A stretch of DNA of 64,000 nucleotides. Source: Craspedostauros australis (taxonomy: Eukaryota; Bacillariophyta; Bacillariophyceae; Mastogloiales; Achnanthaceae). This document shows positions 11,305 to 21,432 of this stretch, one piece after another. The stretch lies in NCBI GenBank assembly GCA_026770025.1, contig JAMXDE010000006.1:2362001-2426000 (forward strand). Direction: 5' to 3'. Each line of letters starts with the position of its first letter. Within the stretch, counting starts at the first letter, position 1. The position numbers and the translations under genes are program-made. The notes beneath the pieces were generated by a model. That model did no database searches, was not told the DNA's origin, and worked only from the letters and a program-made list of their open reading frames with translations.

Positions 11305-12849
11305 ATGCGCATATCCATCGTCTTGCTCTCCCTCTTCACCTCAACTCCTCCAGTTCACGCTTTCAGGTATCATGAGATCACCGATGACGAGTACCTCCAG
11401 CTTGCCAGGACTGCGACGGCATTCTGCACGAACCACATCCAAGCCACACCACCACAGACGAACGGCGCCATCTCGTTTTCTTTTGCCGTCATAGATCCGC
11501 AACTGGAAGGGTCGTCTGCCGTGTGGAATTCCTACAATGAATGCTATGATCCAGCCAATACAAAGTGGATACCAAAGAGCGTCGTCGTCACATACGATCC
11601 TTCAGGCACTGCGAACATTGGCGCAAACCCTCCCCAGGACGTTCTGATACCGAGCATTGGAGCTGCACAAGTCAATTTCGACTGTGCTGGACGCGTGGGT
11701 GCCGTCTCCTGCCCAAGCCTCACCTGCACACCAGGCGACACTATGCTCGAGGAGATTGGCCTACCAGTCAACCATTTCGATGGTAGCTTCTGTCCCGCCA
11801 ACAGCTGGTGCAGGTTGACGTTTGGTGGCAAGGAGAGTGGCGAGAGGCAATGCGCTCTCTTCGCTCAGGAGGGTGAGGTTTGCGACCAGTTCACTCCCGA
11901 ATTCGATCAATCTCGCTGCGATCCATCGCTCACGTGCAATCTCCTGAATCCCAACCTTCCCGACATCGGTGGTCATTGCGCCACCCAATGTCAAGCTGAC
12001 AATGATTGTGGAGGCACTCATTGGTGCAGACCGGTCAAAGAAAGGACCTGGTTTGGGCCCAACAAACCAACGACGATTGAGCCACCGATCAAGGTCTGCG
12101 TGGCTTATCGTACAGACAATGAGAGCTGTGGCGATGGTGTGGCCGCATGGGAACAGGAGAACTGCCACCCATCGTTGAAATGCGATAAGAGCGACGACGG
12201 TACAGGCGCTTCATCTACCAACCTACCCGGTATTTGCAAACCAAAGACCACCGACAGCAGTCCAACGGAAACCACAGACACAGAAGGCTCTGGCAGAGAC
12301 GACAAGGCCCAGTCGAACGGACAGAGCGATGCCAGCGAAAGTGAGGACAGCATAACAAGCAGCCCAGACACCGCCAGCAACGCCGGCAGCCCAGATGATA
12401 CTTCTGATGGGTCCGTCACCAAATCCTCCGAGAACGCAACCGATTCAAATGATCTGCGGCAGATCTGGGTGCTCGCCATTGTAGGTATTACCCTGGCAAC
12501 CATCATTTCTCTGTTGGTCTGTACGTGCTGCTGCTCCAGGCCATCCGCAACCGAAACTCCAAAGATCGGTGAGCGCATGGACAATACCGACGACGAGAAT
12601 GACACGATGGATGAGGAACTTCCACCACCATCAGCATCGCCAAACACAAAAGCACGGAGCTCTCACGAATCTCATCACCGCAACGATGCCATGGTGAACG
12701 AGAACAACCATGACAGCACTGCAGGCACCCAAGCACCAAGCAAGTCGCTTCGTGCCGGTCAAGGCGACGGCGTTTGCGCAGATGTCTTGAACATGGAGAT
12801 CATCACGCCGAACCCCGAGTACGTCGCGCAGACCGAGCCCGTTGTCTGA
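11305..12849 (+). CDS. Unknown cysteine-rich type I membrane protein
   Basis: I do not recognise this 514-residue protein. It starts with a clear signal peptide (MRISIVLLSLFTSTPPVHAF). The ectodomain to about residue 310 has about 25 cysteines, including clusters such as CDQFTPEFDQSRCDPSLTC and CATQCQADNDCGGTHWC, which resemble disulfide-knotted extracellular modules. A low-complexity Ser/Asp/Thr-rich stalk of about 80 residues follows. One membrane helix (IWVLAIVGITLATIISLLVC) near residues 389-408 is next, ending in CTCCCS. The cytosolic tail of about 100 residues is acidic and polar. The layout suggests a cell-surface or cell-wall-associated protein; the function is not inferable. Confidence 0.8.
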   Translation: MRISIVLLSLFTSTPPVHAFRYHEITDDEYLQLARTATAFCTNHIQATPPQTNGAISFSFAVIDPQLEGSSAVWNSYNECYDPANTKWIPKSVVVTYDPSGTANIGANPPQDVLIPSIGAAQVNFDCAGRVGAVSCPSLTCTPGDTMLEEIGLPVNHFDGSFCPANSWCRLTFGGKESGERQCALFAQEGEVCDQFTPEFDQSRCDPSLTCNLLNPNLPDIGGHCATQCQADNDCGGTHWCRPVKERTWFGPNKPTTIEPPIKVCVAYRTDNESCGDGVAAWEQENCHPSLKCDKSDDGTGASSTNLPGICKPKTTDSSPTETTDTEGSGRDDKAQSNGQSDASESEDSITSSPDTASNAGSPDDTSDGSVTKSSENATDSNDLRQIWVLAIVGITLATIISLLVCTCCCSRPSATETPKIGERMDNTDDENDTMDEELPPPSASPNTKARSSHESHHRNDAMVNENNHDSTAGTQAPSKSLRAGQGDGVCADVLNMEIITPNPEYVAQTEPVV

Positions 12850-13385
12850 ACATCACCAGAGCACTCGTACCTCGGAGATTAGAGTTACCGATGTGGATTA
12901 GCATATGATACTATAGTGTAGAATCCTTTCTCCTACTAACCATGACTGCGAGGAAGTTAACATTGTTTAGGAGTCATAGTTCTGCGACGCCTTTGAGCTT
13001 CATCAAACAAAGTATCTAGCTTTATTCATTAGCCTCACACTGTTAGTCGTATTAGTCAACGAGACACACAACTTGAATGAAATTCAGCGAGGTCTTGATG
13101 TCGTGTGAGGTGTCGTTGGGACACATGCCACATGTTTCATTTGCACTCACATTTCTCATGTCTTTGACTCCAACGCACACACAGAAAGAGAAGCAACGCA
13201 AACGACGAAGCCCCAATGTCGCCAATCGACACGACAACGAAGCCATCTGCCTCCACCTCTCGTTGGTGAAACGACAAGTGTTCATCTTGATTGCATCCAC
13301 TCACAATCAACACGTCTTTGACATCCGAATACGCCACGGACTCCCACCGAAACACTGACATCAATCAAATCAAAATCGATCAACA
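12850..13385. other. Intergenic, no gene seen
   Basis: About 535 bp between two plus-strand genes. The sequence is AT-richer than coding DNA, and no conserved site was recognised. Confidence 0.45.
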
Positions 13386-14027
13386 ATGGCTGCCGTTTTG
13401 TGCCAAGGCCTCGGAGGCCTCTGCAACCAGATCAACAAGGTCCTGTGCCTGCCATGCAAGGCATGCGGCACCGGATGTGAATCCCTGTGCCAGGTGATCA
13501 TGTCACCCTTCTTCCCATACATGGCGTGCACCTTGGCACTGAACGTGCCAGGCATCGTGTTCGGCCTCAAGGGAATGGTCGACATTGGCGGGTGCTCCAC
13601 CCTGTCGAAGTGGCTGGTCATCAATGCGATAATGTGTGCGGTGCACATATTCGCATCTATACACATTGTGAACCAGATACGGGAGGAGGGCGGCGTGCCG
13701 CTGCTGCCCGTCGAGACGGGCGTGGGCACTGCCGACAACGCCGAAGCCACGAGAGCCGTGAAGACCGTCGACCAGACGCGCGGTGCGAACAACTCGATCC
13801 AGCGCATCAAGCACGTCCTGTGCTACGACAAGCTGGTCGCCGTGTACATCATCGCCTTCGTCTGCTGGATCATGTGGTTGGGCGTCGGTTTCAAGCGACG
13901 CGTGGAATACGACGGTGAAGGTTGCGATGACGACCTTCGCTTCATGGACATCGCCGTCGCTTGCGGCAACATTTACCTCATGGTCGTGGGACTGGCTTTC
14001 CTGTGCTCCCTTTGTTGTCTCAGGTAA
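13386..14027 (+). CDS. Unknown four-helix membrane protein with cysteine-rich N-terminus
   Basis: Unrecognised 213-residue protein. The first 40 residues contain eight cysteines (for example CLPCKACGTGCESLC) and no signal peptide, so they could be palmitoylated or bind metal. Four hydrophobic segments follow near residues 43-62, 77-98, 153-172 and 189-211, the last ending in LCSLCCLR at the C-terminus. The loop between helices two and three is about 50 residues and polar. The gene is a single exon with a normal ATG. It could be a scaffold- or tetraspan-like protein, but no signature of a known family is visible. Confidence 0.75.
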   Translation: MAAVLCQGLGGLCNQINKVLCLPCKACGTGCESLCQVIMSPFFPYMACTLALNVPGIVFGLKGMVDIGGCSTLSKWLVINAIMCAVHIFASIHIVNQIREEGGVPLLPVETGVGTADNAEATRAVKTVDQTRGANNSIQRIKHVLCYDKLVAVYIIAFVCWIMWLGVGFKRRVEYDGEGCDDDLRFMDIAVACGNIYLMVVGLAFLCSLCCLR

Positions 14028-14765
14028 TTGAATGACCCAGAGCGACTGTCAACAAACTATCTGTCTCATGGATTGAGTCAGGACGCACCACGACGCCAAA
14101 AAAGCAACCTGCACTATCCAACACCTTGCGTCCTCTCAACACGTGATATGTATTCCATCGAATATACGTAATACTGCAAATATATATCAAACTTGTCAAA
14201 TATTTTGTGTGCGGAGAATCAATACATGCAAAGATTCATGGAGTGGCGACCTTACGTCGTACATGTCGATAAGCTTCGTGGTGGGAATCATTGCAACACC
14301 AGCCCTGTTACGAACTTGTGTGCTTTCGCGCGCAAATCAAAAAACAACGGTGATTAACGGCCGTCGCGCATCCGAGGAAGATCCACAACCTTGGTTGAAT
14401 TCGCGAACTGGTTGCTCACAAGATTCGGTGAGAAAAACTTTGTGACTGCCGGTTTTGGAATAACCGTTTGGCAACCCATAGTCACATAGCTTATCTGGGT
14501 GGTAGGGTTACTCGAGTGTTATCGTGACCTCGTTATTCGTTCGACGCAGGTTGTATGAGCTGCACCTGTACCGTCATCAACACATGCGGCGAGCACCGCC
14601 AAGACGCCTATTGTTTGAGCACAATGTTATTCGTGCTCTTCAAGTTGCTGCGCATTGTAATAACGAAGGAACGGAGGAATGCCATGCTTTCTGACTATTA
14701 TTGTTATGCTGCGTGATGTGCAGGCAGTATGGACACCATGCCAATTTTGCACCCACGTTGTGAGA
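14028..14765. other. Convergent intergenic region, no gene seen
   Basis: About 740 bp between the 3' ends of the four-helix protein gene (plus) and the AAA/STAND gene (minus). It contains only short open frames and no recognisable RNA gene. Confidence 0.45.
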
Positions 14766-17700
14766 TCAACCTGACGCATCCGTCAACACGGAAACATCAT
14801 CGTCTTCGTGCTTTTCGCAATCGGTGTGGCTTTGATGCATCGTGCCGCTATGATCGTTGGGCAAGTACGACATGCCGCCCCCTCTCCCAGAACCGCTGCC
14901 CTTCGCCGAACCTTGCATCCATTTGGTCTTGTGATCGTTCACGTCCACTCCAGCCCGCCACTTCGATGATCGCCCATTACGTGACGATGATGCATCAGCC
15001 ATGGGCCCCATTGTGTTGTGGATGTCAACATCGACAACCCGTTTATGAGCATTCTTGTGGTCATCACCCTGAAGCTGCGCTTCGCCACGCTCATCTTCAA
15101 GGTTCAAGTACTTGGATCTGCGCTCTTGGATATCCTTGACCTTGACGGAGCAGCCCCAGTCTCTGTAGTATTGCACAGCACGTGCCATGTACTTACAGAT
15201 TGAATCATGGAGAGAGGTCTGCAAAGCGTACATGTTCGCGTTGCGCTTGCCGCGAGCGACTCTCTCGAGCGCTCGAATGAAGTGTTCGGCAGCCTGCTCG
15301 CAAGCAATGGCGCAATAATGAGTCAACGATGACTTCTGGGCCACGACGATGGCCACACCGTAGGCGTCTTCTGCGCGGCGGATAGTCGCGAGGTCGCATC
15401 CTTTGGCCTTCAAGGAGAGCCTCTCGGCCTTGAGCAACTGCAAGAGGCTCGTTGCATTGCTTCCCTTGGCGACGAAGGCTCTGGCAAGGCTGATTTGTCG
15501 CTTCAGCTCCTTCTTGTGTTTGGCCTTGCCTGTGGCACGGTACAAGGCAGACGAGGAGAGCCCTTGGGCGAGGATGACGGTTATCTCGTAGCAATAGTTC
15601 TTGGAGTGATCTGGTAAACCAAAGTACAGCTTGGTCATTTGCTGTGCGAGTTCGTATTTGCGCAAGAGGACGGTCGGCAACGGCAACGCAGAGTATCTCG
15701 GCATCAACCAATTTGCGTCACTGACATGTTTCTTCAGGTCCTGCTGTGTCTGTCCCTTGATGGCATCCCAATCGGTTGGTTGGTCACCAGTCAAGTATTC
15801 CGACGCCATCAATAGTGCCTCAGATAAGCCAGTGTTCATTTTGATATTGTAGACTTGGTATTGCTTGAGGACATTCTCCAGACTTCCCACCAAAGGCTGA
15901 AGCTTGCATCCAAAGTGAAACGCCAATATGTTGCGGTTTTGAAAGTTCATCAGTCCTAGCTCGAAGTTCCCAGATTCCATTCCAAGGGAATAGCCTTGGT
16001 CCAGGGCCTTGATGCATTTCTCATGGGGCTCGCTGCTTACGTAGATCGCTCCAGACGCGACGAAATGAACCCAAGCAATCTCTTCCGGCCCGCCTGCGAT
16101 TCGCAAGAGCTTGTGCGCAATGCCAGCACACCGCGCCACCAAACTTCGATCTTCGTTGCAGATATCGAAGATGACACTCAGCACCGCAAATGCTGGTGCA
16201 GAGTCATCGCAGATTCCATGTCGGAATGTCATGCGGATCTGTTTCAACGCGTGCACAAGCCATTGCAGCCAGGCACCCGAGAAGAAAGAACGGAATTCAG
16301 TTTCGTGGACGAACTTCATCGCCATGATTGTTCTGAACTCGCTTTGAACCGGGAGATTCAGAATTTTCTCGTCCGTGTTGTTCTTGAGGAAGGCCTTGAT
16401 CCGCATGAGATCATTCGTCACGTGGAAAAGGTAAAACCGTCGAGGAGACTCGCCCAAATTCCGCGCTACGGATACGCTCATTGAAAGAGACTCTGCCACC
16501 TTCTCCTCTCGTCCAAGTGCCTTGGCCATGACGAAGTAGGTCGGGAGCTTCTCGTCCAGCGTCCGCGCCTTCTTGATGATGGCATTGCCGATGTTGTGGC
16601 CGGTCTCGAAGTTTCCCAACGATAGCTCCACCTCCGACCGGCATCGGAACAGCTCCAGACACAGATCATAGTGATCCTCCCACGGATTGCGCACGCGTTG
16701 CAGCGCTAGGGATGCCTTCTGCAGGTAGGTGGCCGCTGACGACAGCGCGGCCATCTGGAGTGCCTTCTGGCCGACTTCGAGGTTGAAGGTGACGAGGAAC
16801 AGATGATCCTTGGTTGGCGTGCTGTTGAGATGATTAGCCGCAATGAAGAGCAGACTATCAACATCTCTGATGAGATGCTGATCATCTTGCTGCTGGTGGT
16901 GGTGGTGGTGGCGACGATGGTGGCTTGCATGCTTGGTGCCTGTAGGTCCTTCGGCATCGTTGTGTCCCTCTTGACCTTCCTCTTGATCGTCCTCTTGATC
17001 AGCGATCAATGTCGCTGCTGCTGTCATTTTGAACTTTTGGTATATGTCCAGGAGACAGTGACCAATCTGCAACCGGAGCTTGTTGCGGGCCTCGCCGAAA
17101 GGAATCAACCCATGAGCTGCCTGCTGGACGCGATCATGTGCGAAGTGATACCGACTGTCACCGATGGAGTTCGTGATGAGGCCCTCCAGAAGAGCCTTGT
17201 CCAGAACAGAGTGCAGTCGATCGATCGTCCATGCGGAAGCTTCCGGCATGGTCATCTGTGCGACTCCTCCTTCTGCTGTCACTCCTTCTCGTCCTCTTTG
17301 GAACATCATATCCAACCCGCCTTGATCATTCACATGCTGCAGCACCACCTGTAGCACATGGATATCGAAGGTTGATCGAATGTAGGATGCGACTGATAGA
17401 GCATATTGGAGATCGTGTGGTTGATCCTTGAGCTGCATCTCGATGATGGCCACGATGTTGTCACCGATGGGAAGATCACCACCGCCGCCGGTGGATTGAT
17501 TCAGATCCCATTCCCATCTCTTGGAGGTGCGATTGTGAAGGATGACGCCCCGTCTCTTAAGCTCTTCGATGGCCTGGAGCGTGAAGTAGACGTTGCCGTG
17601 GGTCTTGTTGTGGATCTTGGATACCAGCACCTTGAGGTCGTCGTCATCACGGGATCGAAGAAGGAGGCGAGACAGCCACTGGGTGCAGTCTGTCACGGAT

Positions 17701-19058
17701 AAATCACCTAGGGTGATCTGCTCCAGTTGTTTGATGCTCTGGTTGACATCGATGTTGACGTCATCCTGGGACAGCAGCCGGTCGAGAAACGATGTTTGCA
17801 AGGGTGCATGTGGCGAGAGCTCCATCGCTTGATGGTTGTGTGGATCTGTCTCCTGTCGGATCGCACCGAGCAACATGAAGTCGTTGAGACCAGTGTCGGT
17901 GAGAAGGGACGCCAGAAGATCCAGTCCGGCTGCGGATGACCATTGCAGATCGTCAAGGAAGAGGTAGACGGGTCGTTGCGGAGTGGAGATGGCCTTCATG
18001 AACTGGATGAAGATGTAGCAGAGCCGGTTCCATGCACTCTGGGAGTTAGCTGTGGCTGCGTTGATACTGGTATCTCCGCCAACGCCAACTATCTCCGACA
18101 TGGCGTGACCAAGCACGCTGTTGGTGGATACGGATCCATTGCTCAGGTCATTGTTGGATGTGGCACGCTGCACGCTTCTCTTTGATGGAGTTGATGTGCC
18201 GGTCATGACACTCGAGGATGATCCCACAGTGTCGGAGACCAGAACAGAGAGAGATGGGACGACCGCGATCAAGGTTGCCATGGCCGAGTGGGTCTGAACC
18301 GGAGTGCCGATACGCGTCTGGCTGACCGAGTCATCGTGAGTGATGTTGTCTTGGTCTTGGTTGGCGACGTCGGTGTCTGCGGCGAATGCGCTTTGTACGC
18401 ATCGTCGCACTCGCTCGAGCTCATCAGCAGACCCTTGCTGGAGCTGAGTCGCAAAGTCATCGAGTGCTTGGATGATGGCGGAGAATGGGTCTTTACTGCC
18501 AGTGTACTCGTCGTACTTTCCACGCATCACGTAGCAGCAGGAGCATCGTTGTTGTGCCTGCTGCGGATCTTGGTGCTCATCTGAGTGCTTGTTTGACTGG
18601 TCTCTGACCCCGCAGGAGCAGCATGTCTGATCGAGAAAGTGCTCAATGAGCAGGGACTTGCCTGTTCCGCTTGTTCCCCAAACCAAGGCAGCTGGGAAGA
18701 TGGGTTGGTTGTCGTGGATGCGCTGTCGGGTGTTGCGCAGATGCTGCAGCTCTTCGTCTCTTCCGAAGAAGAAGAAGTCATCGCTAAATTGATTCGGAGC
18801 GCGCGGAGGCGTCGATGCGAGCGTGGACGAAGACACAGAATCTGTTTCCTCAGTCTCACTCGACTTGGGAGCCGAGAGTCCGGGCATCGATAGGGTGATA
18901 GTGGAGCTGGCCTCCGTTGTCGTTGTCTGTTGCAGAGTGTCGGCTGAGGACGACTCCGTACATCCAGAGCTATCATAGGTGGTGCCCATGTTGGCCTTCA
19001 TGGTGGTACGAGTATTGAATTCTTTGTTGACGGTGCTCTTGGCTTTCTCAGTGTTCAT
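14766..19058 (-). CDS. Large AAA_16/STAND-type ATPase with helical repeat C-terminus
   Basis: Predicted signalling ATPase of 1430 residues from the ATG at 19058; the frame stays open to an ATG at 19322 (1518 residues), but that extra stretch looks non-coding. A FGRDEELQHLR motif precedes the Walker A loop VWGTSGTGKSLLIEHF near residue 130. Walker B is VYLFLDDLQWSS near residue 365. This order matches ORC/AAA_16 ATPases fused to signalling modules, for example the N-terminal part of some histidine kinases and MalT-like regulators. The second half (about residues 740-1330) is helical and resembles TPR-like repeats. No kinase, cyclase or DNA-binding domain is visible at either end. A histidine- and glutamine-rich linker lies near 16880-16910. 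The role is probably a signal-responsive switch; the ligand is unknown. Confidence 0.8.
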   Translation of the reverse strand: MNTEKAKSTVNKEFNTRTTMKANMGTTYDSSGCTESSSADTLQQTTTTEASSTITLSMPGLSAPKSSETEETDSVSSSTLASTPPRAPNQFSDDFFFFGRDEELQHLRNTRQRIHDNQPIFPAALVWGTSGTGKSLLIEHFLDQTCCSCGVRDQSNKHSDEHQDPQQAQQRCSCCYVMRGKYDEYTGSKDPFSAIIQALDDFATQLQQGSADELERVRRCVQSAFAADTDVANQDQDNITHDDSVSQTRIGTPVQTHSAMATLIAVVPSLSVLVSDTVGSSSSVMTGTSTPSKRSVQRATSNNDLSNGSVSTNSVLGHAMSEIVGVGGDTSINAATANSQSAWNRLCYIFIQFMKAISTPQRPVYLFLDDLQWSSAAGLDLLASLLTDTGLNDFMLLGAIRQETDPHNHQAMELSPHAPLQTSFLDRLLSQDDVNIDVNQSIKQLEQITLGDLSVTDCTQWLSRLLLRSRDDDDLKVLVSKIHNKTHGNVYFTLQAIEELKRRGVILHNRTSKRWEWDLNQSTGGGGDLPIGDNIVAIIEMQLKDQPHDLQYALSVASYIRSTFDIHVLQVVLQHVNDQGGLDMMFQRGREGVTAEGGVAQMTMPEASAWTIDRLHSVLDKALLEGLITNSIGDSRYHFAHDRVQQAAHGLIPFGEARNKLRLQIGHCLLDIYQKFKMTAAATLIADQEDDQEEGQEGHNDAEGPTGTKHASHHRRHHHHHQQQDDQHLIRDVDSLLFIAANHLNSTPTKDHLFLVTFNLEVGQKALQMAALSSAATYLQKASLALQRVRNPWEDHYDLCLELFRCRSEVELSLGNFETGHNIGNAIIKKARTLDEKLPTYFVMAKALGREEKVAESLSMSVSVARNLGESPRRFYLFHVTNDLMRIKAFLKNNTDEKILNLPVQSEFRTIMAMKFVHETEFRSFFSGAWLQWLVHALKQIRMTFRHGICDDSAPAFAVLSVIFDICNEDRSLVARCAGIAHKLLRIAGGPEEIAWVHFVASGAIYVSSEPHEKCIKALDQGYSLGMESGNFELGLMNFQNRNILAFHFGCKLQPLVGSLENVLKQYQVYNIKMNTGLSEALLMASEYLTGDQPTDWDAIKGQTQQDLKKHVSDANWLMPRYSALPLPTVLLRKYELAQQMTKLYFGLPDHSKNYCYEITVILAQGLSSSALYRATGKAKHKKELKRQISLARAFVAKGSNATSLLQLLKAERLSLKAKGCDLATIRRAEDAYGVAIVVAQKSSLTHYCAIACEQAAEHFIRALERVARGKRNANMYALQTSLHDSICKYMARAVQYYRDWGCSVKVKDIQERRSKYLNLEDERGEAQLQGDDHKNAHKRVVDVDIHNTMGPMADASSSRNGRSSKWRAGVDVNDHKTKWMQGSAKGSGSGRGGGMSYLPNDHSGTMHQSHTDCEKHEDDDVSVLTDASG

Positions 19059-19322
19059 TTTATGACATGCATAATCGTGACTTTGTTGATGGCGCTGCAG
19101 GTGCCGATACTGGAGACGTGACGCAGTTGGCGGCGTGTGATGAATCACCGGCCCCAGCGAAGGAACAATGTCATGACGGTCATCCGCGAGGGTGATGATG
19201 CAATCCGCGGCGCGTACATACTCGTAACGAGGATGCTGTGAGCCACAACCAACATCACCGCAATGCGGATGTGGCTTGTCAACTTCCCCGGGCTGATCCC
19301 AAGCAGAAGAACACAGGGTCAC

Positions 19323-20134
19323 AGCACAGAGCCATCAAGAGGTGTTGAAGGTTCCCTATGGTGGGTGTGTTCGCGTCTAATTGTTGTCTCGGCGGCCTGA
19401 GCATCCGTTCCAACGTTACGATACCCCTGAACTGGAATGGTACGACTACGAACGAACTATGTCATCAGCGCCACCTTGCGATCGAGAGCGCAACTGGCTC
19501 CTGCGAGCACTTCCGAACGAACTGGCATGATGCGGTTAGTGGACTGAATGGGCGGAGCGATTTTAGCTTGGGTCATCCCATCAGAATGGTATTCTCCCCA
19601 TGAGATCAATCGTTCTTCGTTGATTGACATGGTCATCGTTGTGACTGTCGTCGACAAGGAACCATGGAGTCCCATCGAGTTGTCGCGAGTTGTTGCGAGA
19701 AGCGAAAGAGAAAAAGTCGTGCGTTCTGTGTTCCCTTTAGTTCGGCGGTTCCAGAATGATGAAACAAGGAACGGTTTCGGAGCTCGGTTGTGACCCACTT
19801 GGGTGACAGGATCCGCAGTCTGTCCTGGAGTGGTGGCAACACACGAGCCGATTCAGGTAAGATTTCGCGCCAAAAGTGAATTTCAAGGAACTACATGGGA
19901 CACAATAAAGTGGAAAGTAGTCTGTCCTTTCGTGAACTTCAACTGCAACCACCCAAAACCACGAGCAACGGATTCGAATGCAAGAAATGCAAAGAGATAC
20001 AAGACAACAACCAAGTCTCACACTGCAAGCATTGACCCCACGCTCACACATCGCTCACTCGTACGCACACGTACCATACCCATACGCGCAGGCATACACG
20101 CAGGCATACAAGTACTGATACACATTGCTGCACA
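19323..20134. other. Divergent intergenic region
   Basis: About 810 bp, plus up to 264 bp of upstream AAA-gene frame, between the divergent AAA/STAND and CS-domain genes. It should contain both promoters. A CATACGCAGGCATACACGCAGG repeat-like stretch lies just before the CS-domain start (about 20078-20108). No gene is supported. Confidence 0.45.
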
Positions 20135-21184
20135 ATGCCAGCTTCCTTCCTGTACGTGAGGATCCCACCCCAGCTGTCGGAAGCTGTGGAGGAAATCAAG
20201 GGCGACACATCCGGCGGCTTGACCGATGACTTCGTGATCACCAACGCCCGCAAGTACTTCGCCAAGTCCGCAGACAAGGAGGCACTGGCAAGCCAGATCC
20301 CGGACATTGACAAGCTCGAGGATTCGCAGAAGAAGCAGCTCGCCTCCCAGCTGCGCGAGCAGATCAAGGGCCAGGCAGCTCCCGGCGTTGCGGACAACCT
20401 CGCCAACCTCTCGGATGATGTGATCCTGTCCATGTACAAGGCATCGACCGCGCCGGGTGCGTCCAACTCCTGCGAGATCATCGCGCTGACCGTTCCCACC
20501 GAAGGCAACCAGCGCAAGGCGGTCAGCATGTACGCCAACAACAATGCCAAGGAGGACCCGTCGCAGCAGAATCTGCGTGCCATGGCGCTGATGCAAGGAT
20601 GCGGGCATCAGAACCGCACCCTCTACGGCGACGTCTTTGTTGCCAGATGTCACGACGATGAGATGAAGGACATATGGACACGCGTCGATTTCACGAAGGA
20701 GGACATCTCGCCTGAAAGCGAATGGTGCCGCAGTGCACGCGCTTCCGGCGGCGGGGGTGGAACGGGATCATCGTCGGCGCACTCGTTGTCGAATTCCATG
20801 ACGAAGACGTTGGGAGGCATGCCGCAGATGGTCTCGTCAGCCGATGGTGGTGCTGCAGCGTCGCAACAGCCGTCTCCGTCCATGGATGGCACGGAGATCC
20901 GAACGGACGAATACGCGTGGTCGCAAACCGACGATGAAGTGGAGGTGAAGTTCACCGCACCCGCAGGCACGAAGGGAAAGCAGGTCAAGATCAAGTTTCA
21001 GAGGAAGTCCATCGAGGTCAAGCTGTTGGATAAGACGGTGCTGGAGGGCAAGCTTGGTGGTACGATCATCGTGGATGATAGCACTTACACTCTACAGGAC
21101 GCGTCGGACAACAACCGTGAGCTCTGTCTCACCATGGCCAAGGACAGTCCGGGGAGCCTTTGGCTGGGCGTCGTTGTGCCCTGA
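20135..21184 (+). CDS. CS-domain (p23/NudC-like) protein
   Basis: A 349-residue soluble protein whose C-terminal 90 residues form a CS domain, starting YAWSQTDDEVEVKF near residue 259 and ending in the LWLGVVV strand near residue 345. CS domains act as HSP90-linked or NudC-type cochaperones. The N-terminal 190 residues (FLYVRIPPQLSEAVEEIK onward) form a charged, mostly helical region I do not recognise. A Gly/Ser-rich linker joins the two parts. No targeting signal is seen, so it is probably cytosolic. The client is unknown. Confidence 0.82.
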   Translation: MPASFLYVRIPPQLSEAVEEIKGDTSGGLTDDFVITNARKYFAKSADKEALASQIPDIDKLEDSQKKQLASQLREQIKGQAAPGVADNLANLSDDVILSMYKASTAPGASNSCEIIALTVPTEGNQRKAVSMYANNNAKEDPSQQNLRAMALMQGCGHQNRTLYGDVFVARCHDDEMKDIWTRVDFTKEDISPESEWCRSARASGGGGGTGSSSAHSLSNSMTKTLGGMPQMVSSADGGAAASQQPSPSMDGTEIRTDEYAWSQTDDEVEVKFTAPAGTKGKQVKIKFQRKSIEVKLLDKTVLEGKLGGTIIVDDSTYTLQDASDNNRELCLTMAKDSPGSLWLGVVVP

Positions 21185-21432
21185 GCACGTACGAGTAAAA
21201 CAGGAAGTATTTCTATGAAACTATTCTACAACATTGGGTGGCCCTATGAGGTGGCATCGCGCAAGTACGATACAACTGCGAGTGCAGTGGCATGCAAAGT
21301 AGCAAAGAGACTGCTTCCCACAAGATGTGTGTTGCTACATTGTGTTGCCATATTATTTGTGTCTGTGCATCACGCAGCTGTCTCTCTCTCTTTCTCCAGG
21401 GAACTTGACAACATGTATGGTTTCCCACTTCG

